This document shows positions 49,310-60,900 of a DNA stretch of 64,000 nt, one piece after another. A program made the translations under genes and the position numbers. Below the pieces are notes generated by a model. That model saw only the letters and a program-made list of their open reading frames with translations. It had not been told where the DNA came from and searched no databases. Numbering within the stretch: position 1 is the first letter of the stretch; every line of letters begins with the position of its first letter. The DNA comes from Himantopus leucocephalus. Taxonomy: Eukaryota > Chordata > Aves > Charadriiformes > Recurvirostridae. The stretch lies in the NCBI GenBank assembly GCA_003993805.1, contig RSEF01000003.1, positions 44,449,614-44,513,613 on the forward strand. Direction: 5' to 3'.

Positions 49310-49690
49310 CCGCGCGGCCACGCCGAGCCCCGCCGGCCGGGGGACGGTGCGCGGCCCGGGGCCGCCGGTCGGGGGGCGGCGGGGCGCGGTGGTGGCGGTG
49401 GCGGCGGCGGCGGGCGGGCGGTGCGGGGCCCCGGCGGGCCGGCAGGCGCGGCGCGACCGCCGCGAAGCCAGCCCCGGCGCCGCTGGCGCTTCCCGGGGGC
49501 AGGCGGCGGCGGCGGCGGCTCTCCGGAGCAGGCGGCGGGATCCCGACTGCGCTGCGCTCGCCTCGCCCCGCGCTACCGAGTCCCGACCGCCGGCCCCGCG
49601 CCTCCGCGTGACATAGCGCCGCGCGGGGAGGAGCCGGCGCCGCGCGGCCCGGCCCGGCAGGCGGCGCCACCGCGCCCTCGCGCCGCCCGC
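49310..49690 (-). other. RHOU: RHOU 5' UTR (approximate)
   Basis: Very GC-rich leader with no TATA box. The outer limit is a guess from two CCAAT boxes at 49747-49751 and 49776-49780, which usually sit 60-100 bases upstream of transcription starts. An upstream ATG lies at 49614-49612. Confidence 0.4.
49573..49614 (-). other. Possible short upstream ORF in the RHOU leader
   Basis: On the minus strand ATG at 49614 opens a 13-codon frame ending TAG at 49573-49575. It is out of frame with and wholly upstream of the RHOU start. If the transcript starts above 49614, this uORF could dampen translation. The start site is not known, so this is inference. Confidence 0.3.
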
Positions 49691-49746
49691 CCCGACGGGC
49701 CGCGGGCAGGGGGGCGGCGCGCCGCCGCCGCGCGGGCGCGCCCCTC

Positions 49747-49780
49747 ATTGGCCCGCTCTCCCCGCCGCGGCCGCTATTGG
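49747..49780 (-). promoter_or_regulatory. Two CCAAT boxes (NF-Y type) in the RHOU promoter
   Basis: The minus strand has GGCCAATGAG at about 49744-49753 and AGCCAATAG covering 49776-49780. The two cores are 29 bases apart and face the gene. Tandem CCAAT boxes about three helical turns apart are typical of TATA-less CpG-island promoters bound by NF-Y. GC boxes (GGGCGGGG type) surround them on both strands. Confidence 0.5.
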
Positions 49781-50244
49781 CTGGCGCGGCGGGAGCGCGC
49801 CGCCCGCCGGCCCGCCCCCTCGGGGCCCGCGCACGCCCCGCCGCCACCACCGCCACCGTGCGGGAGCGGGGCCGCCGCCGCCGGTCCCTCCGCCTTAGCG
49901 GGGCGTCGGGGCGGGGTTGGCCTGCGTGCCCGAGGGCGCCCTGGAGCAAGGGCGGCCCCTCGCCCGCACCGGAGGTGGTGTCGTCGGTAGGGCGCTTAGC
50001 GCACTTGCGTTTCGACGGGTGGCGTGGGCGTGTGCGCCGCGGGAGCAGTGGGCGCTCGGTGAGCTCCCGCCCGCAAGCTCCGGGAGGGAGGAACTGGGCC
50101 GCGTGCCGTGGGAAATGGGGGACTACTTTTTTAGCAGCGTTGAAACCGGTTTGGCCTCGGGAAGCTTTGCGGTCGGGCACAGAAAGTGAAAACCCGCTAA
50201 AAAGTCAAGCTCTGCCCTAAATTGGTAAAATCATTGGCACATTT

Positions 50245-50345
50245 CTTCTGAGGATCTTTAACGGCACTGTGCAAACATGGACGGTGCCAGCTGGGGAATC
50301 TGGGGGTGTAAGTATCCTCCTTTTGCGGATGGCAAGTACAGGTAG
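50245..50345 (-). mobile_element. Possible MIR-like remnant upstream of RHOU
   Basis: GGATCTTTAACGGCACTGTG and, later, GTAAGTATCCTCCTTTTGCG resemble old SINE sequence (AAAGCACTTTACAAA ... GTAAGTATCATTATCCCCAT). Weak. Confidence 0.25.
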
Positions 50346-51144
50346 CTTAAACAACCGAAACGTCAGGATTTCGGTTTACCATTTTCATCAGCATTTTGTT
50401 CCTAGTGCGACCCGGAGTGCTGTTTCCCCATTCCCTCGCTGATGGGGAAACCCGCGTGATGCGGCGGGGTTCGTTCCGCAGCACGGGGTGCAGCTGCCCG
50501 TCACGCCTCGGCTGCCCGTCCCACCCTCACTGGAGGAGCTGGGAACGTCGGGCCTACGGGGCTGCCGTCCTCCTGCTTCTACCAACCCTGGAGCTGCGTG
50601 GCCTGACCACCGAAGGGCCTGCCGAGGCTTGTGCCTCGTGGAAATAAGCATTCCCTACAGCTGATCTTGCTTTCCTGCGTACCCTGGCCTCTTCCGTGGG
50701 AACAGCCGCTGTGGCTTTCCATGGGGCTGTGGCGCTCCTGCACTTAGACAGCGTTTTGGGCTCTCCAAAGCAGGGCCCGAGCCAAGGTCCTCCGTGGCCG
50801 AAGGCAGCCGGGAGGACGCCAGGTTGGATGCCCTGTGCACGCAGTTGGAGGGGTGGGAAAGAAACAGCTCCCTGGAGCCCTGTGGCCGGGCAGCAGCACC
50901 CACCCGCTCCCTGCAGGGAGCACAGCCGGGCAGGGACGGAGCACAGCAGCCAGCGGAGCACAGAGGCTCAGTGCGACCCTCACGCACAAGACCTGTAGGA
51001 GCCACTGACACACTTGTGGGACTCCCCAGTCCCGCAGGATTACCTTCCCTAAATGAACAAAGATGGTGCTGTCGCATACAGGAGTTAGTGCCAGAGAGAG
51101 GCATCACAGGGCACCCGGCTACAACCGAGAAGCTTTTCCCTGTC

Positions 51145-51270
51145 AGGTGCTTTAATGTATTGATCCCCCTGTGAAGAAACCTGAGAAGAGGAGATCACCC
51201 AGGCAGCTGAGCTTTGCCAGGATCCACAGCCAGAAGGATCGGAGTGGGAGCCTGCCTGCGCTCAGGCACG
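51145..51270 (-). mobile_element. MIR/CORE-SINE-like remnant
   Basis: GTATTGATCCCCCTGTGAAG and AAACCTGAG, then GAGATCACCCAGG and GCCAGGATCCACAGCCAG resemble the reverse complement of MIR (TATCCCCATTTTACAGATGA ... GCCCAGGGTCACACAGC). Diverged, family tentative. Confidence 0.38.
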
Positions 51271-52687
51271 CACTAAAATAACAGAAACGGCTTAATTCGT
51301 ACCTTTGGTTGTTTTGGTGCAAGGCCTCTTGGGGATGCCTAGGTTAGAACAAAAGCATTCTATTTTAATTTAGTGTAATTATAGCCTGCCTACCTACAAA
51401 AGCTGAATTGCTTTAACAATACTGTTGCAGCTAACTCCCCGGCGTCACAATGTAGTTGTGCCGGGATAAAACTAATATGGCTTATTCTTGTCGGGAAAGA
51501 GAAAAACATTACGTGTGTAAGTGCAAGCTCCCTTTGCAAACAGCTGCAGCTGTTTGAAAGGTTACCGCCGCGGCAGCCTATTGCCACACTTGTTCCCGGG
51601 GCTGCTTCCTCCGTAGCAGAGCCCTAAAGCCTGCGTGCTCCGCAGCCACCTGGCTGCAAAGTCACGGCGTTTGTTTAATTCGGTATTAGACAGCTTCAGC
51701 GCAGCAGATGTTTCACTGAAAGGGGTGAGAAGCCTTTGCGTGGCAGCTCTGCTCTAACGATTGAGGGGGCTCAGTGCTACCTGTACTGTGGGAACACCTT
51801 GAGCACTGATGCTGTTTCAACAGTGAACCGCATAGCTTGGTGTAAGAGTGAAACAGGTGACAAACCACATCCCTGATCAAAATCAGGTGCCAATCCCCGT
51901 ACCAAAAATTGTTACTGGTCCTTCTTTTCCTTCAACTGAGCCAGGAGGAAAATGGGTGAATTGCACAGAGGCTTTTGTGTCCCTTGTTTTGAATTAAAAA
52001 CAAATCACTTCAGTGAAACTTTGAAGGCAGTCAGGATCTACGCAAGACAAGGAATTACATTTTCAGTCATTTCTGAACAACTGCACAGAGCATGGAGACT
52101 AGATGCAGTTACGTCTGATGCATGTGCTCCCTACTGCTCTGTGCAGGGGGCAGAGCCACATTTGCAGTCCCGTGTCTCATTTTTATTCTGTGTGGTTCTG
52201 AGTACACACAGCATCTCTACACAAGGCAAGGCAAGGCTAACAGAAGGCACGTACAGTGGGAAAAGGTACGGCTTTTAAGACTCTAGTTCCCCGTGAGAGT
52301 TTAGTCTTCAGGCTCCAAGCAGCATCCGCGAAAGTTGTCTCCCACACACATGAGCTTTGCTAGAAATGCCCATTGTGCCTGAGGAGCAGAGCTGTCAAGA
52401 GGAGTCTCCATTGCCATGCCTGGATGCTTGTTACCCTTCCTCTTCTCCTGCCAGAGCCCAGCAGTCTGTAGTTTTCCATCTCTAGAAATCCAGAGGAACT
52501 TTCCACCTCAGGGAGCAAAAAAATGGAGAAAAGTCAATAGACCAGACTCGTTTCCTACCACATTTATGCAAGGAAAGAAATAAAAGGAGAACTATAATTA
52601 AATTTTAACTATATTTTACTCTCAGCAGCATCCCATAAATCATGTACCTTGTTAGTGCTGTGGAATGGCATGTGATGATGGAAGTCA

Positions 52688-52742
52688 GCATATGGTAAAT
52701 ACGCTGACAGTAAATAAGCTGACAGTAAATACGGTAAATACC
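52688..52742. repeat. Short imperfect tandem repeat with GTAAATA(C/A)GCTGACA units
   Basis: TATGGTAAATACGCTGACAG, then TAAATAAGCTGACAG, then TAAATACGGTAAATACC form an imperfect array of about 15-base units. Confidence 0.65.
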
Positions 52743-53554
52743 ATACACTGGTCAGCTTTGGCCATCTTGGGCAGGGTGTCATGGCATGATGGAGTCATGA
52801 CAGCAGATGAATTTCTGTCCATTTTGAACAGTCTCCCAGCTGAAGGTGAGCAGACATACTGCGATCTCTGACGCCAGGATGGAACGTGACCCAACTGAGG
52901 ACAACAAGGACCCACCTGACACCCAACAAGGATGCCTGAGCAATGTCACCTTCTATCTGCAGTGACAAATGGCAAATCTGTGGCCCGTGTCAATGCTGTG
53001 ATGAGAACTCATTAAGAGGAAAGATGCACAACCACAAGGAAGACTCCTGTTAGGTGGGAGATGAGAGGGCGGGCAATATGCACGGAGTGACAATCCGTTT
53101 GAACGGTGTCAAAAGATGATGTGAGAAAGCTCTTCATGTGAATGCTGCGAGCGAAAAATGCCACACGCACATTTTTGAACACCTTCAGTAGACAAATACA
53201 GTCAATGCATTGAGCTAAGTAGGCTCCAGTGCGATAGCTATAACGGTCTGCATTGTTTATGTGCTCGGGGAGGGGGGCGTGAGTGGATTCAGAGCTGCAT
53301 GGTTGCCCCATACTGTAATGTACCCTACCAAATACAGTGGCCTTTTGTGTAAGAGGATGAGCTAACCGGTTGTTTTGCAGAGGGGGGGCCCAGTTTACAC
53401 CACAGCAGCAAGTCAGAGCAGCTCCCAGGCAGCGGCGCTGGCGGTGGGCTGCGGGTGCAGTGATGGAGGGATGCTGTAACAGATAGCCGCTGTCTCCGAA
53501 GCTTTCGGCCTCGGCCCTATCACACACGCGCATCTCACAGGTTTGAACCCAATT

Positions 53555-53640
53555 ATTTTCAGAGCTCTGAGCTGGGGCATAAACAGGCTTAACTCCACGT
53601 AGGTCAACAGGGTGGCAGTTGTCTGTCTCAGGGCTGAATT
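53555..53640. repeat. Degenerate palindromic interspersed repeat, copy B
   Basis: CAGAGCTCTGAGCTGGGGCA, TAAACAGGCTTAACTCC and a terminal CAGGGCTGAATTC share the TAAATCAG-NN-AACTCC arrangement seen in copies A and C. Diverged, so presence is tentative. Confidence 0.28.
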
Positions 53641-56141
53641 CGGCGCATTATCAGCCAGTTCACAGAAAAGCTCTTGCTCTATCTTACACGCTCGTGTTAG
53701 TCAAATATTATTCTTTGAGAAAAATGACAGAGAGAGGAAATTATTTTATCAAGACGTGAAGTAGGTCATTGTTATATCCTGGCTTATCATTTTCCCTGCG
53801 ATATAAAAAATATGAACTGGATGCTGGCCTTGTAGAATGAAAGCTTTCTTTTTCTTTTTTCTTGTAGAAACTTGAAAGGCCTGACACGGAGAGAGGCGAG
53901 GGAGTGAGGCAGCGCGCTCCGAGCATGACGTGATGCACTGCTGCTCGTTCAAGGGAAGGGTACAGCCTGCTCTGCAGGGCTGTCACCAAGATCCTGTTCT
54001 TTGTCAAGAAGAGCAACCCCAAGGTCTGGAAAAAACCCATCTGTGATGCATCCCTTCATTTTCCGAAGAGCAGGATCCCAATGACACAGCTGAGCAGACC
54101 GGTGGCAGGGGAGGTGGGGAAAAAAGGAAGGGGAAGTATGAGGGAGCAAAGAAAGGGCAACAACCTGGGAAAGAAAAGACAGCTTGTATAAAGGATGACT
54201 CTGACCTGCTCTGACTTGAGAGAATTGCTTTTGAGGCTGTTCTTTGACAGCAGGGAGGGAAAAGGGCTAGAGAAGTACAAGATATTGCTGCTTTTATTAT
54301 ATATTTGATTTGTAATTAAATATATATATATATTTGCACGTTTCGTCACCCAAGATATCGATTTCAGGGAAGTTTTCTCTACCTGGGGAAAGGGATCAGC
54401 AAGGGGCACACACTGTTAACACAATAAACTCTCCCCACCCCTCCGGCTAAGTTCTGATTGAGAAGACACTACCAAAAACTCACAGGCAAAAAGGATTGTT
54501 GAGATAAACCTGAAAAACAAAACAAAACAAAGCGCAATTGCTTCAAGCCTTTCAAATTCCTCGTTAATTCAGAAAACAAATTAACCCTAACCTCCTATCT
54601 GCAGTGCCTCTGCAGGGGAACCACGGTGGGAGGTGATCCCTTTATCTCGCTTTCAAAATCCTTTTCAGCTGATCCGGGGTCACAGCTGCTGAAAAGTGTT
54701 GCATGTCCTGTGTTTTGTGTGACAGTCACCAATTTGCCTGCTTGTCCTGAAGCCCCTCACTGCCCTAGGGCTGTCCCACACCCCTCCGGGTACACTGGCG
54801 GTGGGATCTCTGCTCCTGACCGGCCGTTTTTCCGGGGGCTCTCCCTGCCAGATCTGCGCAGGGACCGAGCAGTGGCCACAGCAGGTCGCCTGGGCACTGC
54901 TGGGGACAGACTGGGGAAGATCTTGTTGGTGGCAGAGAAATGTCTCAGTAAGAAAAATAACAAAGATACCAGTTTTGTCAAACATCTGAATGAAGGAACT
55001 GCCCCTGCCCTGTGGCACACTGCATTTCGTTGCCCTCCGGCTCACTGGGTTTTATAGCCTGCTGTGCTATTTCTGCCCCAGGAGCCCTGGTTTACAGAGA
55101 CGATCTGGAGAGAGGGAGGTAAATCCAAGCACAAAGCTGGAGGAGAAGAAAACGTGCTTGGGCAACATGCTGCACATTTGTGGGGGTGGCGAGAGCGGCA
55201 GAGGAGAGAGCGGAGCAGAGAAACGACGGCTCAGTTTGGAGACATGTCCCTGAGAAGCCAGGGGCAGAGCAGCTAGCACTCAAAACAGGCATGGTATCTG
55301 CAGCACGCATGCTCTTTGCCACACTGCCTGTCAACCCGTTTGTGAACCCCTTCTCTTAGCTGTCACAACCCCACCAGTTCCCCAGGTGGACTCCCAAAAC
55401 AGCTGTCAAAATCCCAGTCCCAGCAGCTGGAAAAAACTTTACTTCCTGCTACACAACCCCCTCCCTGTCAGGACAGATTAGTGGGTAACTTTTCTGCCAC
55501 AGCCTTCCCGACATTTGTGGCACTGCTGGGAAGAAACCCTGCTGGCTGCCTCTACTGGTTCCTGCTCCAGCCCTGCTCTCATCCCTGCTTCACCCTTCAC
55601 CCATGCTTGAGCTGAGGTGACCTGCACTATGGGCATCTTCACGTGACCCCACAGGTAGATCTCCATGGCCCTCATGCTTAAGCCTGGACTGCAATCCACC
55701 ATCTCCCGTGTACACTCCTACTCCAGTTTTCAGTGTCTCAATCTGTGTTCCTGAACTCATCTATATCTCAGACATATCTTCTGTACAGCAGGCATTTTCT
55801 TTTCTAGCCAAGCTAAAAGACCTTTTCCTCTCAGGGTTATGCCAGGCAACTGGTTTGGTTTTATACTAATTAGACACCCAGAGTGTCTTTGAATGGGGAT
55901 GAACCCCAGCAGCCCATGTGCACCAAAATTCCTCACACCCCTCTGTACACCTCACCTTGCCAGGGTTTCAGGCCTCAGGGCTGCTTCAAAAGGGAGCCAC
56001 ATTCCAGAGCAGCCCGCCAGACCTGGGGTTTCCTCCCCAAAATGTCCACCTTGGTGGCACGACAGATGTAAGGAGCCTGATCTTCCAGGCCTGCAGAGGG
56101 AAAGCTGGGAGGTGCAGGGAAGACTCCGGCTGCACAATGGG

Positions 56142-56196
56142 AGATGCAGAGCTTGTGTCTGGACCATGNAGATGGAGAGCTTGTGTCTGGACCACA
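56142..56196 (+). repeat. 27-bp direct duplication around a single N
   Basis: 56142-56168 and 56170-56196 are near-identical with the N at 56169 between them. Same assembly signature. Confidence 0.82.
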
Positions 56197-59100
56197 GAGT
56201 CCTCAGTGGCCAGACCTAAAAATGCTGACAGTTCTACGTACTGATGAAGCAAATGGAGGGATATCTCTTTGTATTTTGGATGTGGGGCTGTACTTAAGAA
56301 TAAGGTCCAAGTTTGCAAAGGAGTTTTGACAGAGGATAGTGTGACCAGACCTGGCTGGAGGACGGGGAAGAGGCAGCCAGAGCCCAGGCTGATGGAGCAG
56401 TGCAGCGAGCACAGAGGGAGACAGTCAGCAATGTGGCAGGTGGAAGGAGGCAGCTTTGGCACGTCTTAAACCCGCATGCAAACATTGCTCGAGGAAGGGG
56501 AATGCAAGGGAGCGGGCAGTCCGTGTCTCTGCTAGGCACAGAGAACCAGGACACCTAACAGCCTCATAAAGCTGATCGATATCTTACAGTGCTTGTAAAA
56601 CATGCCCAGATTGGGCTGAAATGGTCACTAGCCAGGGTGAACAGAGACCAGTACTCCCTGCAGAATTCCACTGCCTCCCCACCGCTGTGGTCTGTCCCCA
56701 GGGCACCTCTCACTGGGCCATACACATCCTTGCATGAGCCCACAGTTCATGGGGGATGAGAGCAGCTTCCTAAGAGGGGACTGAACTTCTGTCAATGGTG
56801 CCGGGAGGTGAGGGGGGCAGAGACCTATCTCCTCTGCATGGACACTCCTGTGCTCGCTTCTGCACCCACCCTCCCTGGGGAAGCTTGCCCCAGCCAACGG
56901 ATCTGTGCTGATCTGCCTCCGTGGACAGTTTGGCCCCTGTATTTTCAGTTGGTTACTCTTAAAGTCTGAAAAACAACGATTGGTCCTAGTGTTACCACTT
57001 TTGGAGCCGGCTGCTTCCTCTCGGTATCGAACTTGGAAGAATCTCAAAGATCTTTTCTGAAAGCAGTTGCTAGGATCTTCTTGGTGGGGATTAAAAGGCT
57101 TGGAAGAAGGCAGCGCAAGCATCGGTTTTAATGGAAGTGAGCAGGCTGTTCTTCCCTGATAGCTGCCCGACTTCGAGTGCCAGCATCACGGGGCAGCATC
57201 CACGGCTGGCTCCGGGGCAGCTTAGCAGAGGGGGGAAAGCCACGGCTTTTTTTGTGCTGCGAGGTGAAACCAAAGTAGGAAAGCAATGAATGTGATTCAC
57301 TCGGTGCAGAGTTTGCAAACTGCCATCCAAACCTGCGCAGTCCCTTCTCCGGTGTTTGTACGTGGAGAGTCCCAGGTGCCCCCCTGAGCCCCAGCTCAGC
57401 CCCGAGTCCCGCTCACCTCCCCGGTGCTGGCAGACACAGCTGGACAGGAGCAGGTACTTCTCAGCACGCTGTGCTTCACCCCACCAGAAATCTGGTCTGG
57501 GAGAGGAACTGTAAGCAGGTTTGGGATACTGGAAAGCAGTTTGCCAGGCATTATGTTTCTCTTCTTTTTCAGGGACAGGATGAAAACCTTCAATTCCCAG
57601 GTTTTCAGGCCAGAACTTCGCAGCTATAATAGGTACACATAATCAGACACAGAAGCCAGATGCAATGTAAGTTATTTTTTCCCTTTCAAGCGTCCCGTCT
57701 CTACCTATGAGTCCCTCGCTAACTATTTTGTTAGCAGCCAGAGTGTCGCCTGGCCAGCGTACAAGGCTGGGCTCAGGAAATTGCCATTCTAGTCCCAGCT
57801 TTCCTGCTCACAAACCTCCCTCTGCCTGAAGATTTAGCTGGATTTAGAAAGAAAGAGTTGCCAGGACAGTACTACCATCACAGCTCTACAAGGCAAACCC
57901 TTCCACGGTGGTTTATTTTCACACAGCAGGGTTTTCACCAGTCTGGTTTAAAACAGTTTTCTGAACAGAGTAAGATTTCAAGGGCTCCCTTTCTGGATAA
58001 CCTTGCCAGACTAGTGTCCTCTCTTAGGTGGGGAAGGAGCAGGCAGAATTCATGTGCCTAAAAATATAGCTCTGCAGGAAAACTTCTGTCAAGTGCAAAC
58101 TGAGCCTCAGTTTATCAGTGTATGAGAAGATACTTCTTAGATGTCTTGGAAGTCCTCAGACTGAAGACATGAACAGGGGCAAAGCATTACTAGTAGATAA
58201 CGTAATCCTGGCTTCGAACCTAATGCTGGTGCTTTATGGTTCTCCATATCTTTGAAAGAGAGTGCCAGAGCGAGAAGGATGAAAATGCTGAACCTCCCCC
58301 AGCTCCAGGAGAGGGGTTTTCATGGAGAAGTGACCGAGGGGCTTTGAGCGCCAGCCTCTGTTAGCTGTAAATACAAACCACTAAAAGGCACCAGAGCTTT
58401 CCCACTGAAGTAAAGGCATCGGGAGCAGGAGATTAATAGGTTGCCAGCTGTGTCGGCATGATAAGCCAAGCAAGGACCCGAACGCTTTCAGTCAAAAGTG
58501 GATTGAGACCTCAGCAGGGACACATGGCAAATCAGCCAAAAGCCACACATGGAAAACTGAGCGAGGCAGCGCGGGCAAACATTTCTTATCTTCGCTTTAC
58601 GTCAATAGAAATGGCATTGTAAAAGAGGCAGCAAAGTATTTGCTAGAGAGGAGGAGGGAAAAGTCCACAAGCTCTTTTGGCTGTACGTGTGGGTTTTTAA
58701 ATGCTACTGTTTTCCTCAGAAACTTGTCACTGGAAACAAACAGGCAAAAATCACCCAGCAAAATGTTTTGGAAGGCTGGGTGGCTGCTTGTTTCAGTGGA
58801 TTTAGCCAGGCTGTGCTGGCAGGAATCCTGCCTGCCACTGCTGTTGCACTCTAAACGCAGCTGGGAAAGTACAACCTCTTAAACCAGCCCAAAACACAGC
58901 TGTGATAATTACCCCATCTACTCTGATTTGCTACGAAATGGGGCTTGGGGGAGAGGCAGACCTCAGAAATCTGGGGCTCTCTTCAAGGTGATGCTTTCCG
59001 CAGTCATCTCCCCATTTCCCACAGCTCCTGCTTCTGCAGCAGCCCTTCCCAATTACCTCCATCAGCTTTTGCTTTGCTTTCTGGTTTTATTGTTTTCTTT

Positions 59101-60861
59101 AAGACTAATTAACAGAAGAGTGGATGAGGCCCAGATTTCTTGCATGGATTTTTTTTTTTCTTTTTGGTGGTGGTAGCTTTCATTTTGCTGAGTTTTCTTT
59201 TTGCTTTTAAGCTGTTTTGATAATGCAAGAAAAACATCTTTCCTACCAGAGGCGGTACCGAGCAAGGAGAAGACTCAGCAAGGAGAATAATAATTAGGGA
59301 AAGGCCACGAGCAGGTTTCACCTCCTCGGTGGGGTCCAGTTTTGCATCCCCACGCTGTGTGGGTAATGGGCCCTCGCTGCACCCCTGCTGTCAGCGCCCG
59401 GGAGCAGGGAAAGGTGCAGATATTCCCACCATGCAGGAGGTGTGCAGGTGTCAGCGAGAGGTGAGCTGGGAAGAACAAAAGGCTGGGATAAATACAGCTG
59501 AAGCCTCACAGCCTGAATCCGTATGGCCCCTGGATGCATCCCTGCCCGGCAGAGCCTTGGGGTGGCTGCTGGCCCGAGCCAAGCTCGTCACCAGGTTATG
59601 GCCAGGGGTGGGCTCGCTGGGTGGCTTGGGGCAGGGCCCCCCACCGCACTGCCAGCAGGGAGCTGTGGCTCCCGACACCTCCTTCCTCCTGCTGCATATT
59701 GTCACCCCGGGTGTGCAGGGCTCTGCAGGGACCTTTAAGGTGTGCCTGGGAGCTGGCCCTGGGAACCTGAAGGTGCTCTGTCAAAAGGTCCAGTTGTGAC
59801 TTTTCAGGTATCAAAATGATGACAATGCTTATAAAAAAAAAAAAAAAGTTGCAGAATAGGATCGTAGATAAAACAGTGCATTTTTGTATAATGCCTTAAT
59901 TAATGAACACAGATTTGCTGTGTTTGCAGTCCCTGACACCACAGATGATCCAAGAACAGAGACCGATGACCCAGTAGCTAAAAGACCAATCATCTCCCTG
60001 TTAACACAGGTGTGGAGAAAATGAATATGGAAAATTCATGGTGCTGAACTGCTTTCTGTTTTTCTCAGCAGAGGAACTTCAGCCAACGCGGCAGTAAAGC
60101 GCTGAGCACCCCCTGCTCTTCCTGACCCCACCAATTTCCTCTGCACAGGCTGTTTGTATGGATTTGACACGTGGCCTCCGAGAGGCCCCGAGGCCTCATG
60201 CGTTCCAGTAAGGCAAAGTGGATGGCGTGGAGGAGCCAGGTCCCTGCCCAAGCTTCTGCAAGTCCCTAAGGGTCAAGTTAAGTGCAAGCCTGACCCTGTT
60301 CTCGGGACCAGACTTGCCCGGCTCGTGCTTTAAGCCTCCCAGCCTCACCAGGCTGGGTTTTGTCTCAGCTGTGGAGCTCACAGGAGGTGGCCCCATCTCA
60401 CCCTGTGAGGTCCTAGGCAGCGTCCCCACCCGACCTGGGGCACATCTCCTTGGCTGGCTCGTCCTCACCGTCTCAAGGGGCTTTGAGCCCTGGGGCTGGG
60501 ACAGGAGGTTGAGAACCAAGCGGGCTGCGGGACCTGAAGGCTTCTCTGGAGCCACATCACCCTTTCAGTGTCCCCGCGGGTGTGTTTTTTTCCCCTCAAA
60601 CCCAGGGCTGAGCGGCACTTCCCCACCCCACAGGGATGCCGGCATGAGTAAACCCATTAAAAGCTGTGCAGTGCCAAGACACCAAGGCTACAGCAGTGCA
60701 AATTAATAAGACGGGCCAGGGGGTGTTTTCTGCCCCTGAGCCCCACTGGCATGCCCAGCCATCCCCAGAGGGACGAGCTCTTGTGCCCCCGGAGCAGGAG
60801 AACGGTGCCTAAACCGCCTGCCGGGAGCCCTCCCTGGCCCACCCCGGCTCCCGAAACATGC

Positions 60862-60900
60862 CTGGGCACTGGCTGCAGGATNTGGGCACTGTCTGCGGGA
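60862..60900 (+). repeat. About 18-bp direct duplication around a single N
   Basis: TGGGCACTGGCTGCAGGA and TGGGCACTGTCTGCGGGA flank the N at 60882. Confidence 0.7.

Larger units (their letters stand above)
48290..50120. promoter_or_regulatory. CpG island over the RHOU promoter, exon 1 and intron 1
   Basis: By eye CG dinucleotides are dense throughout, peaking at 48.6-50.0 kb, whereas the flanking sequence is CpG-poor. The island covers the inferred start site, all of exon 1 and most of intron 1. Its borders are approximate. Confidence 0.8.

Noticed and set aside
49310..49321. Upstream in-frame GTG start giving four extra residues before MPPQQ
   Set aside because: Vertebrate initiation is at ATG, and MPPQQ at 49309 matches the family N-terminus.
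49421..49990. 189-codon plus-strand frame opposite the RHOU promoter, possibly a divergent gene
   Set aside because: Ala/Arg/Pro/Gly composition is explained by the CpG island. A bidirectional transcript is possible, but there is no coding evidence.
48972..50180. 402-codon minus-strand Arg/Pro/Ala-rich frame
   Set aside because: A CpG-island artefact in a frame different from RHOU exon 1. Stops are rare in GC-rich DNA, and the composition is that of random GC sequence.
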